Below, piece by piece: positions 1 through 5,782 of a DNA stretch of 5,782 nucleotides. The notes beneath the pieces were generated by a model. That model had not been told where the DNA came from. It saw only the letters and a program-made list of their open reading frames with translations, and searched no databases. The stretch covers positions 11,617 through 17,398 of the forward strand of contig JAVHYH010000040.1 in the NCBI GenBank assembly GCA_031119155.1, in the 5' to 3' direction. The position numbers were made by a program, and so were the translations under genes. Positions within the stretch are counted from its first letter, which is position 1; the number at the start of each line of letters is the position of its first letter. The stretch comes from Brevundimonas sp. (lineage in GTDB: Bacteria > Pseudomonadota > Alphaproteobacteria > Caulobacterales > Caulobacteraceae).

Positions 1-2154
1 GTCGCCCTTGCCCACGCCGAGGCCCAGACAGAACCGTCCGACACGGGAGAAATCGTCGTCACCACGCAGAAGCGCACCGAGAGGCTTCAGGATGTTCCTC
101 TTGCGGTCAGCGCCTTGTCGGCAGACACACTGGCCCGCCAGCAGATAAACGATACCAACGGGCTGGTCGCAGCCGTGCCTTCGCTGACTTACACGCAGGG
201 CAACAACGTTTCCAACTCGACTTTCCGCATTCGCGGCATCGGCACGCGCGAATACTCCTCGAACAACTCCTCGACCGTCGGCGTCTATGTCGACGAGGTC
301 GCGCACCCCTATACGATCACCACCCAGGGCGCGATGTTCGACATCGCCCGCATGGAGGTCCTGCGCGGACCGCAGGGCACCCTGTACGGCCGCAACACCA
401 CCGGCGGCGCGGTGAACATCATCACCAACGCCCCGACCGCCGACCTGCGCTCGGGCTTCACCGCCGAATACGGCTCGTACGACCGCTACAAGGTCGAGGG
501 CTTCGTTTCGGGCCAGATCGCCGAGGGTCTGCTGGGCCGTCTGGCCGCCGTCACCGAACAGGGCGGCGCCTGGCAATATCACCGCGACACCGGCGAACGT
601 CTGGGCGACCGCGACAAGTCCGCCATCCGTGGCCGCCTGACCTGGGACGCCACCGAGAACGTCACGGTCGATCTGGCCGCCACCTATGCAATGGACAAGT
701 CGGACGGCCTCGGCTTCCGCCTGCGCGCGCCGTACACGGTCAATGACGGCAGCGTCACCTATCCTACCGACACCGCCTGGCGCATCACCGGCTGGCAGCT
801 GTCGCCGGAAATGGCCGCCGTCTCGGGCCGCGCCCTGGGCTCCAAGCCGGGCCGCGACAATGACGGTCTGGATCTGGCCGCACGCGTCGAGGCCGATCTC
901 GGCTGGGCGACCCTGAACTCGGTCACCGCCTACCAGACCTTCAGCCGCTCGGAATACAACGACTGGGACGGCACCCGTTTCAACGAGTCCGACGTCTATT
1001 TCTACAACGACCTGGAAGTCCTGTCGCAGGAACTGCGCCTGTCGAACGAGGTCGGTCGTCTGAACTGGATGGTCGGCGCCCACTATGCCGACGAGAGCCT
1101 GGACGGCGGCTTCTACACCCAGTTCCGCGGCGCCAACCGCGAGCTGATCAACACGCCCTACGCCCAGTCCGTGCAGGCGATGGGCATCTTCACCCACAAC
1201 AGCTTCGCCGTCACCGACCGCCTGAACATCATCGCCGGTCTGCGCTGGGAACAGGAAGACCGCAGCCTGACCACCTCGGGCACGCGTCGCCTGAACGTGC
1301 CGGTCGGGCCGGAAGTCACCTATGAAACCGACCTGTCGGAAGTCACCGGCCGCTTCGGCGTCGAGTACGCCCTGGCCGACGACGCCATGCTTTACGCCAG
1401 CGTGGCGCGGGGCGTGAAGTCGGGCGGTTTCACCACCTACAACGGCACCTCGGCGACCCCGTTCAAGCCCGAGATCGTCATCGCCTATGAGACCGGATTC
1501 AAGTCGGACCTGTTCGACAACACCCTGCGCCTGAACGGCTCGGTCTTCTTCTACGACTACGAAAACCAGCAGATCCAGGGCCTCGAGTACGACCGTGAAT
1601 CCGGCCGTCTCGGCAAGATCACCAATGTGCCCAAGTCGGAAATCTACGGCGGTGAAATCGAGCTGAGCTGGATGCCGATCGAGGGCCTGACCATCAGCCA
1701 GAACTTCGGTTACAAGGAAGGCGAATATACCGAGTATTTCGCCATCGACGGCGCGGCCACCGACGCCGCCAACCCGGTCGACGGTCCTTGGGATGTCATC
1801 ATCACCAACGACCGTTCGGGCGAGCCGCTCCAGTTCCCGAAATACAACTACGGCGGTTCGGTCGCCTATGACTGGGGCATGGCCGGTTTCGACTGGCGAG
1901 CCGAGACCAACTACATGCAGCGCGACGCCATCTATAACGCGGCGTCCAGCTCGGTCCTGCCCGGCTACTGGCTGTGGAACGCCAACTTCAGCATGGGACC
2001 GCAGGACGCCAACTGGCGTGTGACCCTCTGGGGCCGCAACCTCTTCAACACCTACTACGAAGAGACCCGCAACGGCTTCAACGGCTCGGCCCGCCCGACC
2101 GCCTCGCCGAACCAGGGCCGCACCGTCGGCCTGCGCCTGTCGATGGACTTCTAG
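1..2154 (+). CDS. TonB-dependent outer-membrane receptor, 5' end outside the window
   Basis: This is a gated outer-membrane beta-barrel that takes up a ligand (typically an iron complex, sometimes another scarce nutrient) using TonB/ExbBD energy. The frame is open from base 1, giving 717 residues. A TTG at 115 is not the start, because conserved receptor sequence lies before it. Window residues 1-8 (VALAHAEA) look like the end of a Sec signal peptide. Residues 17-25 (EIVVTTQKR) resemble the TonB-box region of this receptor class. The plug follows with FRIRGIGT, VGVYVDEV, then MEVLRGPQGTLYGRN and TTGGAVNI at about residues 118-137. The rest has alternating barrel-type strands and motifs such as YASVARGVKSGGF, ending GLRLSMDF; a C-terminal Phe is the usual signal for barrel assembly. 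Only roughly 20-40 residues should be missing at the 5' end. The ligand is unknown. The adjacent phosphatases suggest phosphoester or metal uptake, which is inference. Confidence 0.95.
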   Translation, partial: VALAHAEAQTEPSDTGEIVVTTQKRTERLQDVPLAVSALSADTLARQQINDTNGLVAAVPSLTYTQGNNVSNSTFRIRGIGTREYSSNNSSTVGVYVDEVAHPYTITTQGAMFDIARMEVLRGPQGTLYGRNTTGGAVNIITNAPTADLRSGFTAEYGSYDRYKVEGFVSGQIAEGLLGRLAAVTEQGGAWQYHRDTGERLGDRDKSAIRGRLTWDATENVTVDLAATYAMDKSDGLGFRLRAPYTVNDGSVTYPTDTAWRITGWQLSPEMAAVSGRALGSKPGRDNDGLDLAARVEADLGWATLNSVTAYQTFSRSEYNDWDGTRFNESDVYFYNDLEVLSQELRLSNEVGRLNWMVGAHYADESLDGGFYTQFRGANRELINTPYAQSVQAMGIFTHNSFAVTDRLNIIAGLRWEQEDRSLTTSGTRRLNVPVGPEVTYETDLSEVTGRFGVEYALADDAMLYASVARGVKSGGFTTYNGTSATPFKPEIVIAYETGFKSDLFDNTLRLNGSVFFYDYENQQIQGLEYDRESGRLGKITNVPKSEIYGGEIELSWMPIEGLTISQNFGYKEGEYTEYFAIDGAATDAANPVDGPWDVIITNDRSGEPLQFPKYNYGGSVAYDWGMAGFDWRAETNYMQRDAIYNAASSSVLPGYWLWNANFSMGPQDANWRVTLWGRNLFNTYYEETRNGFNGSARPTASPNQGRTVGLRLSMDF

Positions 2155-2168
2155 GACGAAGTCGTCTC

Positions 2169-2205
2169 CCGGCGGGTCGGTTCGCCCGACCCGCCGGTCC
2201 TTTTT
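2169..2205 (+). terminator. Rho-independent terminator after the receptor gene
   Basis: A perfect 12-bp inverted repeat (ccggcgggtcgg at 2169-2180, ccgacccgccgg at 2186-2197) encloses the 5-base loop ttcgc. It is followed by tcc and five T residues at 2201-2205. It begins 14 bases after the receptor stop codon and ends 25 bases before the phoD start. It should end most receptor transcripts, leaving phoD dependent on read-through or on a promoter overlapping this stretch. Confidence 0.88.
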
Positions 2206-2230
2206 CCCTGATCTGCCCCGGACGCCGCCG

Positions 2231-3814
2231 ATGTCTCTGCTGATCCCCTCGCCGTCCCTCAATCGTCGCGCCCTGATCAGCGGTCTGGTGGCCGCGCCCG
2301 CGGTGCTGCAGTTCGGGCGCGCGAACGCCCAGGCGGGCGGCGCCTACCTGTTCCCGCTCGGCGTCGCCGCCGGCGATCCCTGGCCCGACGGTTTCGTGAT
2401 CTGGACCCGCCTCGCCGCGAACCCGATCGCACCCGACGGTTTCGGCGGCCTGTCCGGCCCGATCGATCTTCTGTGGGAGGTCTCGGCGGACGAGCGCTTC
2501 ACCCGCATCGCCGCCGGGGGGCGCGTCACGGCGGACGCCTCCAGCGCCCACGCAGTCCATGTCGAGGCGCAGGGCCTGCGCCCCGGCCGCCCCTACTGGT
2601 ATCGCTTCACCGCCGCCGGCCAGCAGAGCCCGGTCGGCACGGCCCGCACCGCACCCGCGCCGAACGCGCTCGTGGATCGGCTGCGCCTCGGCGTCGCCTC
2701 CTGCTCGAACTGGGAGGTCGGCCATTTCAGCGCCTATGGCCACATGGCCGACGAGGCGCCGGACCTGACCCTGTTCCTGGGCGACTACATCTACGAATAC
2801 AGCCGCACCGGCGAGCGCGCGGCCTCGAACGTGCGAAACTACGGCTTCGAGGAAGCCACCACCCTGGCCGGCTACCGCAACCGCTACGCCCTGCACCGGA
2901 CCGACGCCGACCTGCAGCGCCTGCATGCCGCCGCCGCCTGTCTGGTGACGTGGGACGACCACGAGGTGCTGAACAACTACTCCGGCGTCTGGCCGGACAA
3001 GGACGGCGAAACCGCCAGCTTCGTCCAGCGCCGCGCTGCCGGCTATCAGGCCTTCTATGAAGCGATGCCGATCCGTCGCACGCGGGTCGATGCGATGCTG
3101 CAGATGCCCATCTACAAGCGCATCCGCTACGGTCAGTTGGCCGAGTTCTACATGCTGGACGGCCGTCAGTACCGCTCGCGCGGCGCCTGCACCGTCGAGG
3201 GCGGCGCCAGGGGGCAGATCGTCACCAACAGCGGATGCTCCGACCGCCTCGATCCGTCGCGCACCTTCCTCGGCTTCGATCAGGAGACCTGGCTCTACGA
3301 CGGACTGGCCCGCACGGACGCCCGCTGGAACATCCTCGGCCAGAACCTGGTCATGGCCGGGCTGCGCTTCGAGAACCGGGGCGACGAAACCCGCTACTGG
3401 ACCGACACCTGGGACGGCTTCCCCGCCGCGCGCGACCGCATGACCCGCGCCCTGCATACGCTGAAGCCGAACAACCCGGTGGTGCTGGCCGGCGACTACC
3501 ACTCGTTCTGGACCAACGACGTCCTGCTCAACAGCGAGGACGAGACCTCGCCGAAGGTGGCGACCGAGTTCGTCGGCACCTCCATCACCTCGGGCGGTCC
3601 GCCCTACGAGGGGCTGATGTCGGCCATGCCGGCCAACCCGCACATCAAATTCTTCGACAGCCGGGTGCGGGGCTACATCTCCATCGACGTCACGCCCGAG
3701 CTGATGACCACTCGCTACCAGCAGATCAGCGATCCGCGCGATCCGCGCGCCACCCTGTCCACGCTGAACACCTGGGCGGTCGAGAACGGCCGTCCCGGCG
3801 CCCAGCTCGCCTGA
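2231..3814 (+). CDS. phoD: PhoD-family alkaline phosphatase/phosphodiesterase, Tat-exported
   Basis: PhoD enzymes hydrolyse phosphate mono- and diesters outside the cytoplasm using Fe3+ and Ca2+. The protein is 527 residues, normal for the family. The N-terminus has a twin-arginine signal (LNRRALISGLV, residues 10-20), a hydrophobic stretch and AxA cleavage options after residue 33 or 35; cofactor-loaded PhoD is typically exported folded by Tat. An N-terminal beta domain (about 38-140, starting FPLGVAAGDPWPDGFVIWTRL) precedes the catalytic domain. Visible metal-site motifs are ASCSNW (Cys158), LGDYIYEY (Asp185, Tyr188), WDDHEVLNNY (242-250), LDGRQYRS (310-316) and LAGDYHSFW (Asp422, His424). 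Their order and spacing match the Cys/Asp/Tyr/Asn/Asp/His ligands known from Bacillus PhoD. No upstream in-frame ATG, GTG or TTG is seen close by, and the Tat motif near the N-terminus supports ATG 2231, although no Shine-Dalgarno sequence is apparent. No Pho-box-like CTGTCAT repeat is visible just upstream. All key residues are present, so the enzyme is probably active. Confidence 0.95.
   Translation: MSLLIPSPSLNRRALISGLVAAPAVLQFGRANAQAGGAYLFPLGVAAGDPWPDGFVIWTRLAANPIAPDGFGGLSGPIDLLWEVSADERFTRIAAGGRVTADASSAHAVHVEAQGLRPGRPYWYRFTAAGQQSPVGTARTAPAPNALVDRLRLGVASCSNWEVGHFSAYGHMADEAPDLTLFLGDYIYEYSRTGERAASNVRNYGFEEATTLAGYRNRYALHRTDADLQRLHAAAACLVTWDDHEVLNNYSGVWPDKDGETASFVQRRAAGYQAFYEAMPIRRTRVDAMLQMPIYKRIRYGQLAEFYMLDGRQYRSRGACTVEGGARGQIVTNSGCSDRLDPSRTFLGFDQETWLYDGLARTDARWNILGQNLVMAGLRFENRGDETRYWTDTWDGFPAARDRMTRALHTLKPNNPVVLAGDYHSFWTNDVLLNSEDETSPKVATEFVGTSITSGGPPYEGLMSAMPANPHIKFFDSRVRGYISIDVTPELMTTRYQQISDPRDPRATLSTLNTWAVENGRPGAQLA
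3731..3748 (+). repeat. 9-bp tandem duplication inside phoD
   Basis: gatccgcgc occurs twice back to back (3731-3739 and 3740-3748), encoding Asp-Pro-Arg twice at residues 501-506 near the PhoD C-terminus. It is in frame, lies outside the metal-site motifs, and looks like a small slippage duplication without functional consequence. Confidence 0.7.
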
Positions 3815-3837
3815 CCCTGACAGTACCCAGAGTATCC

Positions 3838-4638
3838 ATGACCTTTTCCCTCCCCGCTCGCCTGCTGGCCGGCGCCGCCCTCGCCCTTGTTCTCGCTGGC
3901 TGCGCGACCTCGACCGAGCCCACCGCTTCGATCAGCCCCGCCGCCGAGACCCCGACCTTCTGGACCGGCTTCCGCGATCACCCGCACGGCTATCTGGAGG
4001 AAGGCGCCGCGCCGAACGCCGCCAACTTCCTGCCGCCGCCGCCCGCGCCGGGCTCGCTGCGCGAGCAGGACGACATCGCCCAGTATCGCGCCACCCGCGC
4101 CCTCAAGGGCACGACGCGCTGGGAACAGGCAGCCGCCGACAACGAGATCGAAACGCCGTCCGCGCCGCGCATCTTCAACGAGGCGCTGGGCATCGAGTTC
4201 GTCCCCGAACAGATGCCGACCCTGACCCGGCTGCTGGGCCGGATGCTGGGCGATCTGGAGACCATCCAGACGCCGGCCAAGCGCGGCTATTTCCGCCATC
4301 GTCCGTTCGTCGTCGAGCCGCTGGAGACCTGCTTCACGCCGGAGCCCTGGCTGGGACCGAGCGGCTCCTACCCGTCGGGGCACACGGCGCTGGGCTTCGC
4401 CTGGGCGCTGGTGCTGGCCGAGATGGCGCCCGACCGCGCGGATCAAATTCTGGCGCGCGGCATCGCCTATGGCGAGAGCCGGATGATCTGCGGCGTCCAC
4501 TACGCCAGCGACGTCGAGGCCGGGCGCATCGTCGGCGCGGTCATCGTCGCGGCGCTGAAGGCGAACCCGGAGTTCCAGGCCGATTTCGAGGTCGCCGCCG
4601 AGGAACTGCGACGCGTGCGGCAGGCCCAGGCTCGCTGA
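3838..4638 (+). CDS. Class A non-specific acid phosphatase (PhoN-like, PAP2 superfamily), lipoprotein
   Basis: The predicted enzyme releases phosphate from diverse organic monoesters in the periplasm through a phospho-histidine intermediate. It has 266 residues. The N-terminus is a lipoprotein signal: a hydrophobic stretch (residues 8-20) ending in LAGC with lipidated Cys22, then a Ser/Thr/Pro/Ala-rich tether. A FLPPPPAPGS segment (64-73) is typical of class A enzymes. The full PAP2 signature is present: K-x6-RP (Lys148, Arg154, Pro155), GSYPSGHT (176-183, with His182), and SR-x5-H-x3-D (Ser214, Arg215, His221, Asp225). GSYPSGHT matches the class A signature. ATG 3838 is chosen because it begins the signal peptide; the open frame extends further upstream but only in antisense-free overlap with phoD and is not plausible there. 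The gene starts 23 bases after the phoD stop with no terminator between, so the two are probably one transcript. The ribosome site is weak (agag at 3829-3832). A phoN or phoC name would be by class only. Confidence 0.93.
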   Translation: MTFSLPARLLAGAALALVLAGCATSTEPTASISPAAETPTFWTGFRDHPHGYLEEGAAPNAANFLPPPPAPGSLREQDDIAQYRATRALKGTTRWEQAAADNEIETPSAPRIFNEALGIEFVPEQMPTLTRLLGRMLGDLETIQTPAKRGYFRHRPFVVEPLETCFTPEPWLGPSGSYPSGHTALGFAWALVLAEMAPDRADQILARGIAYGESRMICGVHYASDVEAGRIVGAVIVAALKANPEFQADFEVAAEELRRVRQAQAR

Positions 4639-4639
4639 G

Positions 4640-4657
4640 TTGTCACCGAACCGACAA
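4640..4657. promoter_or_regulatory. Short inverted repeat upstream of the sigma-factor gene (possible operator)
   Basis: TTGTC at 4640-4644 and GACAA at 4653-4657 form a 5-bp inverted repeat around an 8-base spacer, just after the acid phosphatase stop. There is no T-tract after it, so it is not an intrinsic terminator. Its size and symmetry would suit a dimeric regulator, but a repeat this short can arise by chance. Confidence 0.2.
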
Positions 4658-4674
4658 GGGACCGTGAGCCGGGT

Positions 4675-4700
4675 GTAACCGGAACCCTTTACGCACGCCC
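4675..4700 (+). promoter_or_regulatory. Candidate promoter region of the sigma-factor gene
   Basis: GTAACC at 4675-4680 resembles a -35 element used by some alphaproteobacterial ECF sigma factors (Caulobacter SigF is reported to use GTAACC), and GGAAC at 4681-4685 resembles the general-stress -35 element. Neither has its expected -10 partner (CGAA or CGTT) at 16-17 bases. The whole gap 4639-4723 contains no better sigma-70-like pair. The promoter is therefore only likely to be somewhere here. Confidence 0.22.
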
Positions 4701-4711
4701 TTCCAGTGCGC

Positions 4712-4717
4712 GGAGGG
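4712..4717 (+). promoter_or_regulatory. Ribosome binding site fixing the sigma-factor start
   Basis: GGAGGG lies 6 bases before ATG 4724, an ideal Shine-Dalgarno spacing. It decides against GTG 4706, which is in frame but lies upstream of this site. Confidence 0.75.
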
Positions 4718-4723
4718 CGTCGC

Positions 4724-5257
4724 ATGATTTCGGTGTCGGAGGCGGATCGCTGGTTCATCGATCAGGTCCTGCCGCACGCCGCCGCCTATCTGCGTCAGGC
4801 GCGGCGCTGGGCCACCGATGACGACGCCGCCCGTGACATCGTCCAGGAAGCCTACGTCAAGGTGATCGGGATCGCCGACTGGCGCGCTATCGCCCGACCC
4901 AAGGCCTATGTCCTGCTGATCGTCCGCAACGTCGCCATCGACCGGTTGCGGCAGGCGCGGCTGACCCCGTTCGACCGGCGCGGCGACGACGCCCTGCTGG
5001 TGATGGAGGACGAGACGCCCGACGCCTTCGCCCAGCTGGCGGGACGACAGAGGCTCCGGATCGCCCGCGACGCCATCGCCGCCCTGCCCACACAGAGGCG
5101 AAAATGCGTGGAAATGAGAAAATTTCACGATCTCAGCAATCGTCAGATAGCGGATCGTTTGGGCCCGCCTATGAAAACGCCGCCGCCGGCCGACCGGCAG
5201 CGGCTTTTCTCTGGATCAGTTCCAGACGTCGTGGTCGGTGGCCTTGCCGATCTGTGA
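4724..5257 (+). CDS. FecI-like ECF RNA polymerase sigma factor, C-terminally disrupted
   Basis: ECF sigma factors direct RNA polymerase to a small regulon; FecI-like members often control TonB receptors. The 177-residue frame has a sigma-2 domain at about 10-80, with DAARDIVQEAYVKV (35-48) and ARPKAYVLLIVRNVAIDRLR (57-76). After a linker, sigma-4 begins at about 108 with AIAALPTQRRKCVEMRKF and the first helix of the helix-turn-helix, LSNRQIADRLG (137-147). The second, -35-recognition helix should follow, but residues 148-177 are Pro-rich and unlike the family. This tail is encoded by a terminator hairpin and by the antisense of the convergent gene, overlapping it by 42 bases. The gene thus appears to have lost its true 3' end by deletion or replacement; no alternative frame restores the helix. 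Its last genuine 60 bases are AT-rich. No FecR-type anti-sigma is in view. It may be a pseudogene or a sigma factor with altered DNA binding. The family call is secure; function is not. Confidence 0.8.
   Translation: MISVSEADRWFIDQVLPHAAAYLRQARRWATDDDAARDIVQEAYVKVIGIADWRAIARPKAYVLLIVRNVAIDRLRQARLTPFDRRGDDALLVMEDETPDAFAQLAGRQRLRIARDAIAALPTQRRKCVEMRKFHDLSNRQIADRLGPPMKTPPPADRQRLFSGSVPDVVVGGLADL
5174..5208. terminator. Bidirectional intrinsic terminator
   Basis: aaaa (5174-5177) precedes an 11-bp stem (5179-5189 with 5194-5204, loop ccga), and tttt follows at 5205-5208. The arms have one imperfect pair: a C-A mismatch in the plus-strand RNA but a G-U wobble in the minus-strand RNA, so the hairpin is slightly stronger for minus transcripts. 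It lies 7 bases past the stop of the minus gene and is probably that gene's terminator. The sigma-factor frame runs straight through it, which is abnormal. Confidence 0.8.
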
Positions 5258-5782
5258 GCGATGGAGCAGGTCGAAATTGTCGTGGTGTTCGTGGCCCGGC
5301 AGGTCCGTCGGGAACAGGTCGAAGCCCGGTCCGGTCAGGCCGCCCCCGCCCTGCCCTCCCCCCGGTCCGGACAGGTCGTCATTGAACACATCGGGCCGCA
5401 CCAGCGGCTCGGCGAGCACGCCCTTGTAGTCCACGAAGCCGTCGTCCGGCAGGCCCGGCAGCACTAGCGGCAGGTCGACCGGAGCCGCCTTGGCGCCGGC
5501 GTCCGCTACATCCGGCCGGACCTGGGGTCCGGCCTCGGCGGTCTTGGCCGTGACGTCATCCGCCAGACCCGGCAGGACCACTGGCTGGTCCAGCGCGGCC
5601 TTGGCTGTCGCGCCGCCGAGGTCGTCGCTCAGGCCCGGCAGAACCTGCGGCCCGGTGTCGCCGCCGATCGATCCCTTGGCCTCTTCCGCCAGTTGCGCCG
5701 CAGCGGCCACTGGATAGGTCAGCACCCGGGTGGAGCCGTTGCCGTACATCAGCAGCTCCATGCTCAGCACGAAGGTCGAGCC
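5216..5782 (-). CDS. Unrecognised Pro/Asp-rich repeat protein, probably partial at its 5' end
   Basis: I do not recognise this protein. The frame is open to the window edge. Possible starts are GTG 5770, ATG 5761 and ATG 5749; only ATG 5749 has a Shine-Dalgarno-like GGAG (5756-5759 on the minus strand) at good spacing, giving 177 residues. A start beyond the window is equally possible. Counting from GTG 5770: residues 1-40 include an Ala-rich helix-like stretch (VAAAAQLAEEAKG). Residues 41-131 carry five related units beginning at 41, 63, 82, 101 and 122. Residues 135-149 are a Gly-rich linker. Residues 150-184 form a tail rich in Asp and His (LPGHEHHDNFDLLH, ending HDVWN). No signal peptide, membrane segment or cysteine is visible. 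The coding sense is supported by the conserved repeat at protein level, a stop codon directly before a terminator, and GC-rich codons. It is convergent with the sigma factor. A scaffold, surface or ligand-binding role is possible but unproven. Confidence 0.65.
   Translation of the reverse strand, partial: GSTFVLSMELLMYGNGSTRVLTYPVAAAAQLAEEAKGSIGGDTGPQVLPGLSDDLGGATAKAALDQPVVLPGLADDVTAKTAEAGPQVRPDVADAGAKAAPVDLPLVLPGLPDDGFVDYKGVLAEPLVRPDVFNDDLSGPGGGQGGGGLTGPGFDLFPTDLPGHEHHDNFDLLHRSQIGKATDHDVWN
5378..5650 (-). repeat. Five degenerate repeats of about 20 codons within the minus-strand gene
   Basis: The core decamers are PQVLPGLSDD (5621-5650), PVVLPGLADD (5555-5584), PQVRPDVADA (5498-5527), PLVLPGLPDD (5441-5470) and PLVRPDVFND (5378-5407), spaced 22, 19, 19 and 21 residues. 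Two subtypes occur: VLPGLxDD in units 1, 2 and 4, and VRPDVxxx in units 3 and 5. The spacers differ in sequence but tend to contain Ala, Lys and Gly. The DNA shares a ggcaggcccggca-like core in some units but has diverged, so this is an old protein-level repeat rather than a recent tandem expansion. Confidence 0.75.

Noticed and set aside
115..117. TTG as start of the receptor
   Set aside because: In-frame residues before it (EIVVTTQKR onward) are conserved receptor sequence, so the gene starts upstream of the window.
2078..3643. A 521-codon open frame on the minus strand opposite phoD
   Set aside because: It is antisense to a gene with full family motifs, its product is a low-complexity Gly/Ala/Arg/Val mix with no recognisable domain, and it crosses the terminator and the receptor end. 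It is an artefact of high GC.
3811..3821. CTGAC repeated twice, resembling half a Pho box before the acid phosphatase gene
   Set aside because: The spacing is 6 bases rather than the 11-base period of Pho-box repeats, and the repeat overlaps the phoD stop codon.
3235..3837. Upstream extension of the acid phosphatase frame into phoD
   Set aside because: The extension is a shifted reading of phoD codons and would bury the lipoprotein signal peptide inside the protein. ATG 3838 begins that signal.
4669..4690. Possible weak terminator hairpin followed by TTT upstream of the sigma factor
   Set aside because: Only 4-bp stems can be formed and the T-run is three bases, too weak to support.
3715..4758. 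A 347-codon open frame on the minus strand opposite the acid phosphatase
   Set aside because: It mirrors the codons of a well-supported gene, spans two intergenic regions, and has no domain-like sequence.
5104..5385. A 93-codon plus-strand frame that might be the sigma factor's missing C-terminus by frameshift
   Set aside because: After the expected junction it reads AYENAAAGRPAAAFLW, with no resemblance to a sigma-4 recognition helix.

Overview
The window is high-GC DNA, by eye well above 60%, with strong G/C preference at third codon positions. It reads as a chromosomal segment of an alphaproteobacterium. The TonB-dependent receptor style, the Tat-exported PhoD, the lipoprotein class A acid phosphatase and the FecI-like ECF sigma factor together suggest Caulobacterales (Brevundimonas-like) or a relative. 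That placement is an inference from protein style, because no rRNA or other marker gene is present.

Layout. Positions 1-2154 (+) hold most of a TonB-dependent outer-membrane receptor whose 5' end lies outside the window. A strong intrinsic terminator follows at 2169-2205. Positions 2231-3814 (+) encode a complete Tat-exported PhoD-family alkaline phosphatase/phosphodiesterase. After 23 bases, positions 3838-4638 (+) encode a lipoprotein class A non-specific acid phosphatase of the PAP2 superfamily. An 85-base gap leads to an ECF sigma factor at 4724-5257 (+) with a clear ribosome binding site. Its reading frame loses family resemblance inside the sigma-4 helix-turn-helix and runs through a bidirectional terminator (5174-5208) into the antisense of the next gene. 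Positions 5216-5782 (-) are the 3' part, or nearly all, of a convergent gene for an unrecognised protein with five Pro/Asp-rich repeats of about 20 residues, a Gly-rich linker and a His/Asp-rich tail.

How the genes may work together. PhoD and the acid phosphatase are both exported enzymes that release phosphate from organic esters, and they look co-transcribed. The receptor upstream could bring a substrate or a metal complex across the outer membrane, so the left two thirds of the window resembles a nutrient (phosphate or phosphoester) scavenging locus. Receptor specificity cannot be read from the sequence. FecI-like sigma factors often control TonB receptors, but this one has no FecR partner in view and seems to have lost its -35 recognition helix, so a working regulatory link is doubtful. 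I see no mobile element, tRNA, rRNA or CRISPR array. The least explained parts are the truncated sigma factor with its AT-rich 3' patch and the repeat protein on the minus strand.
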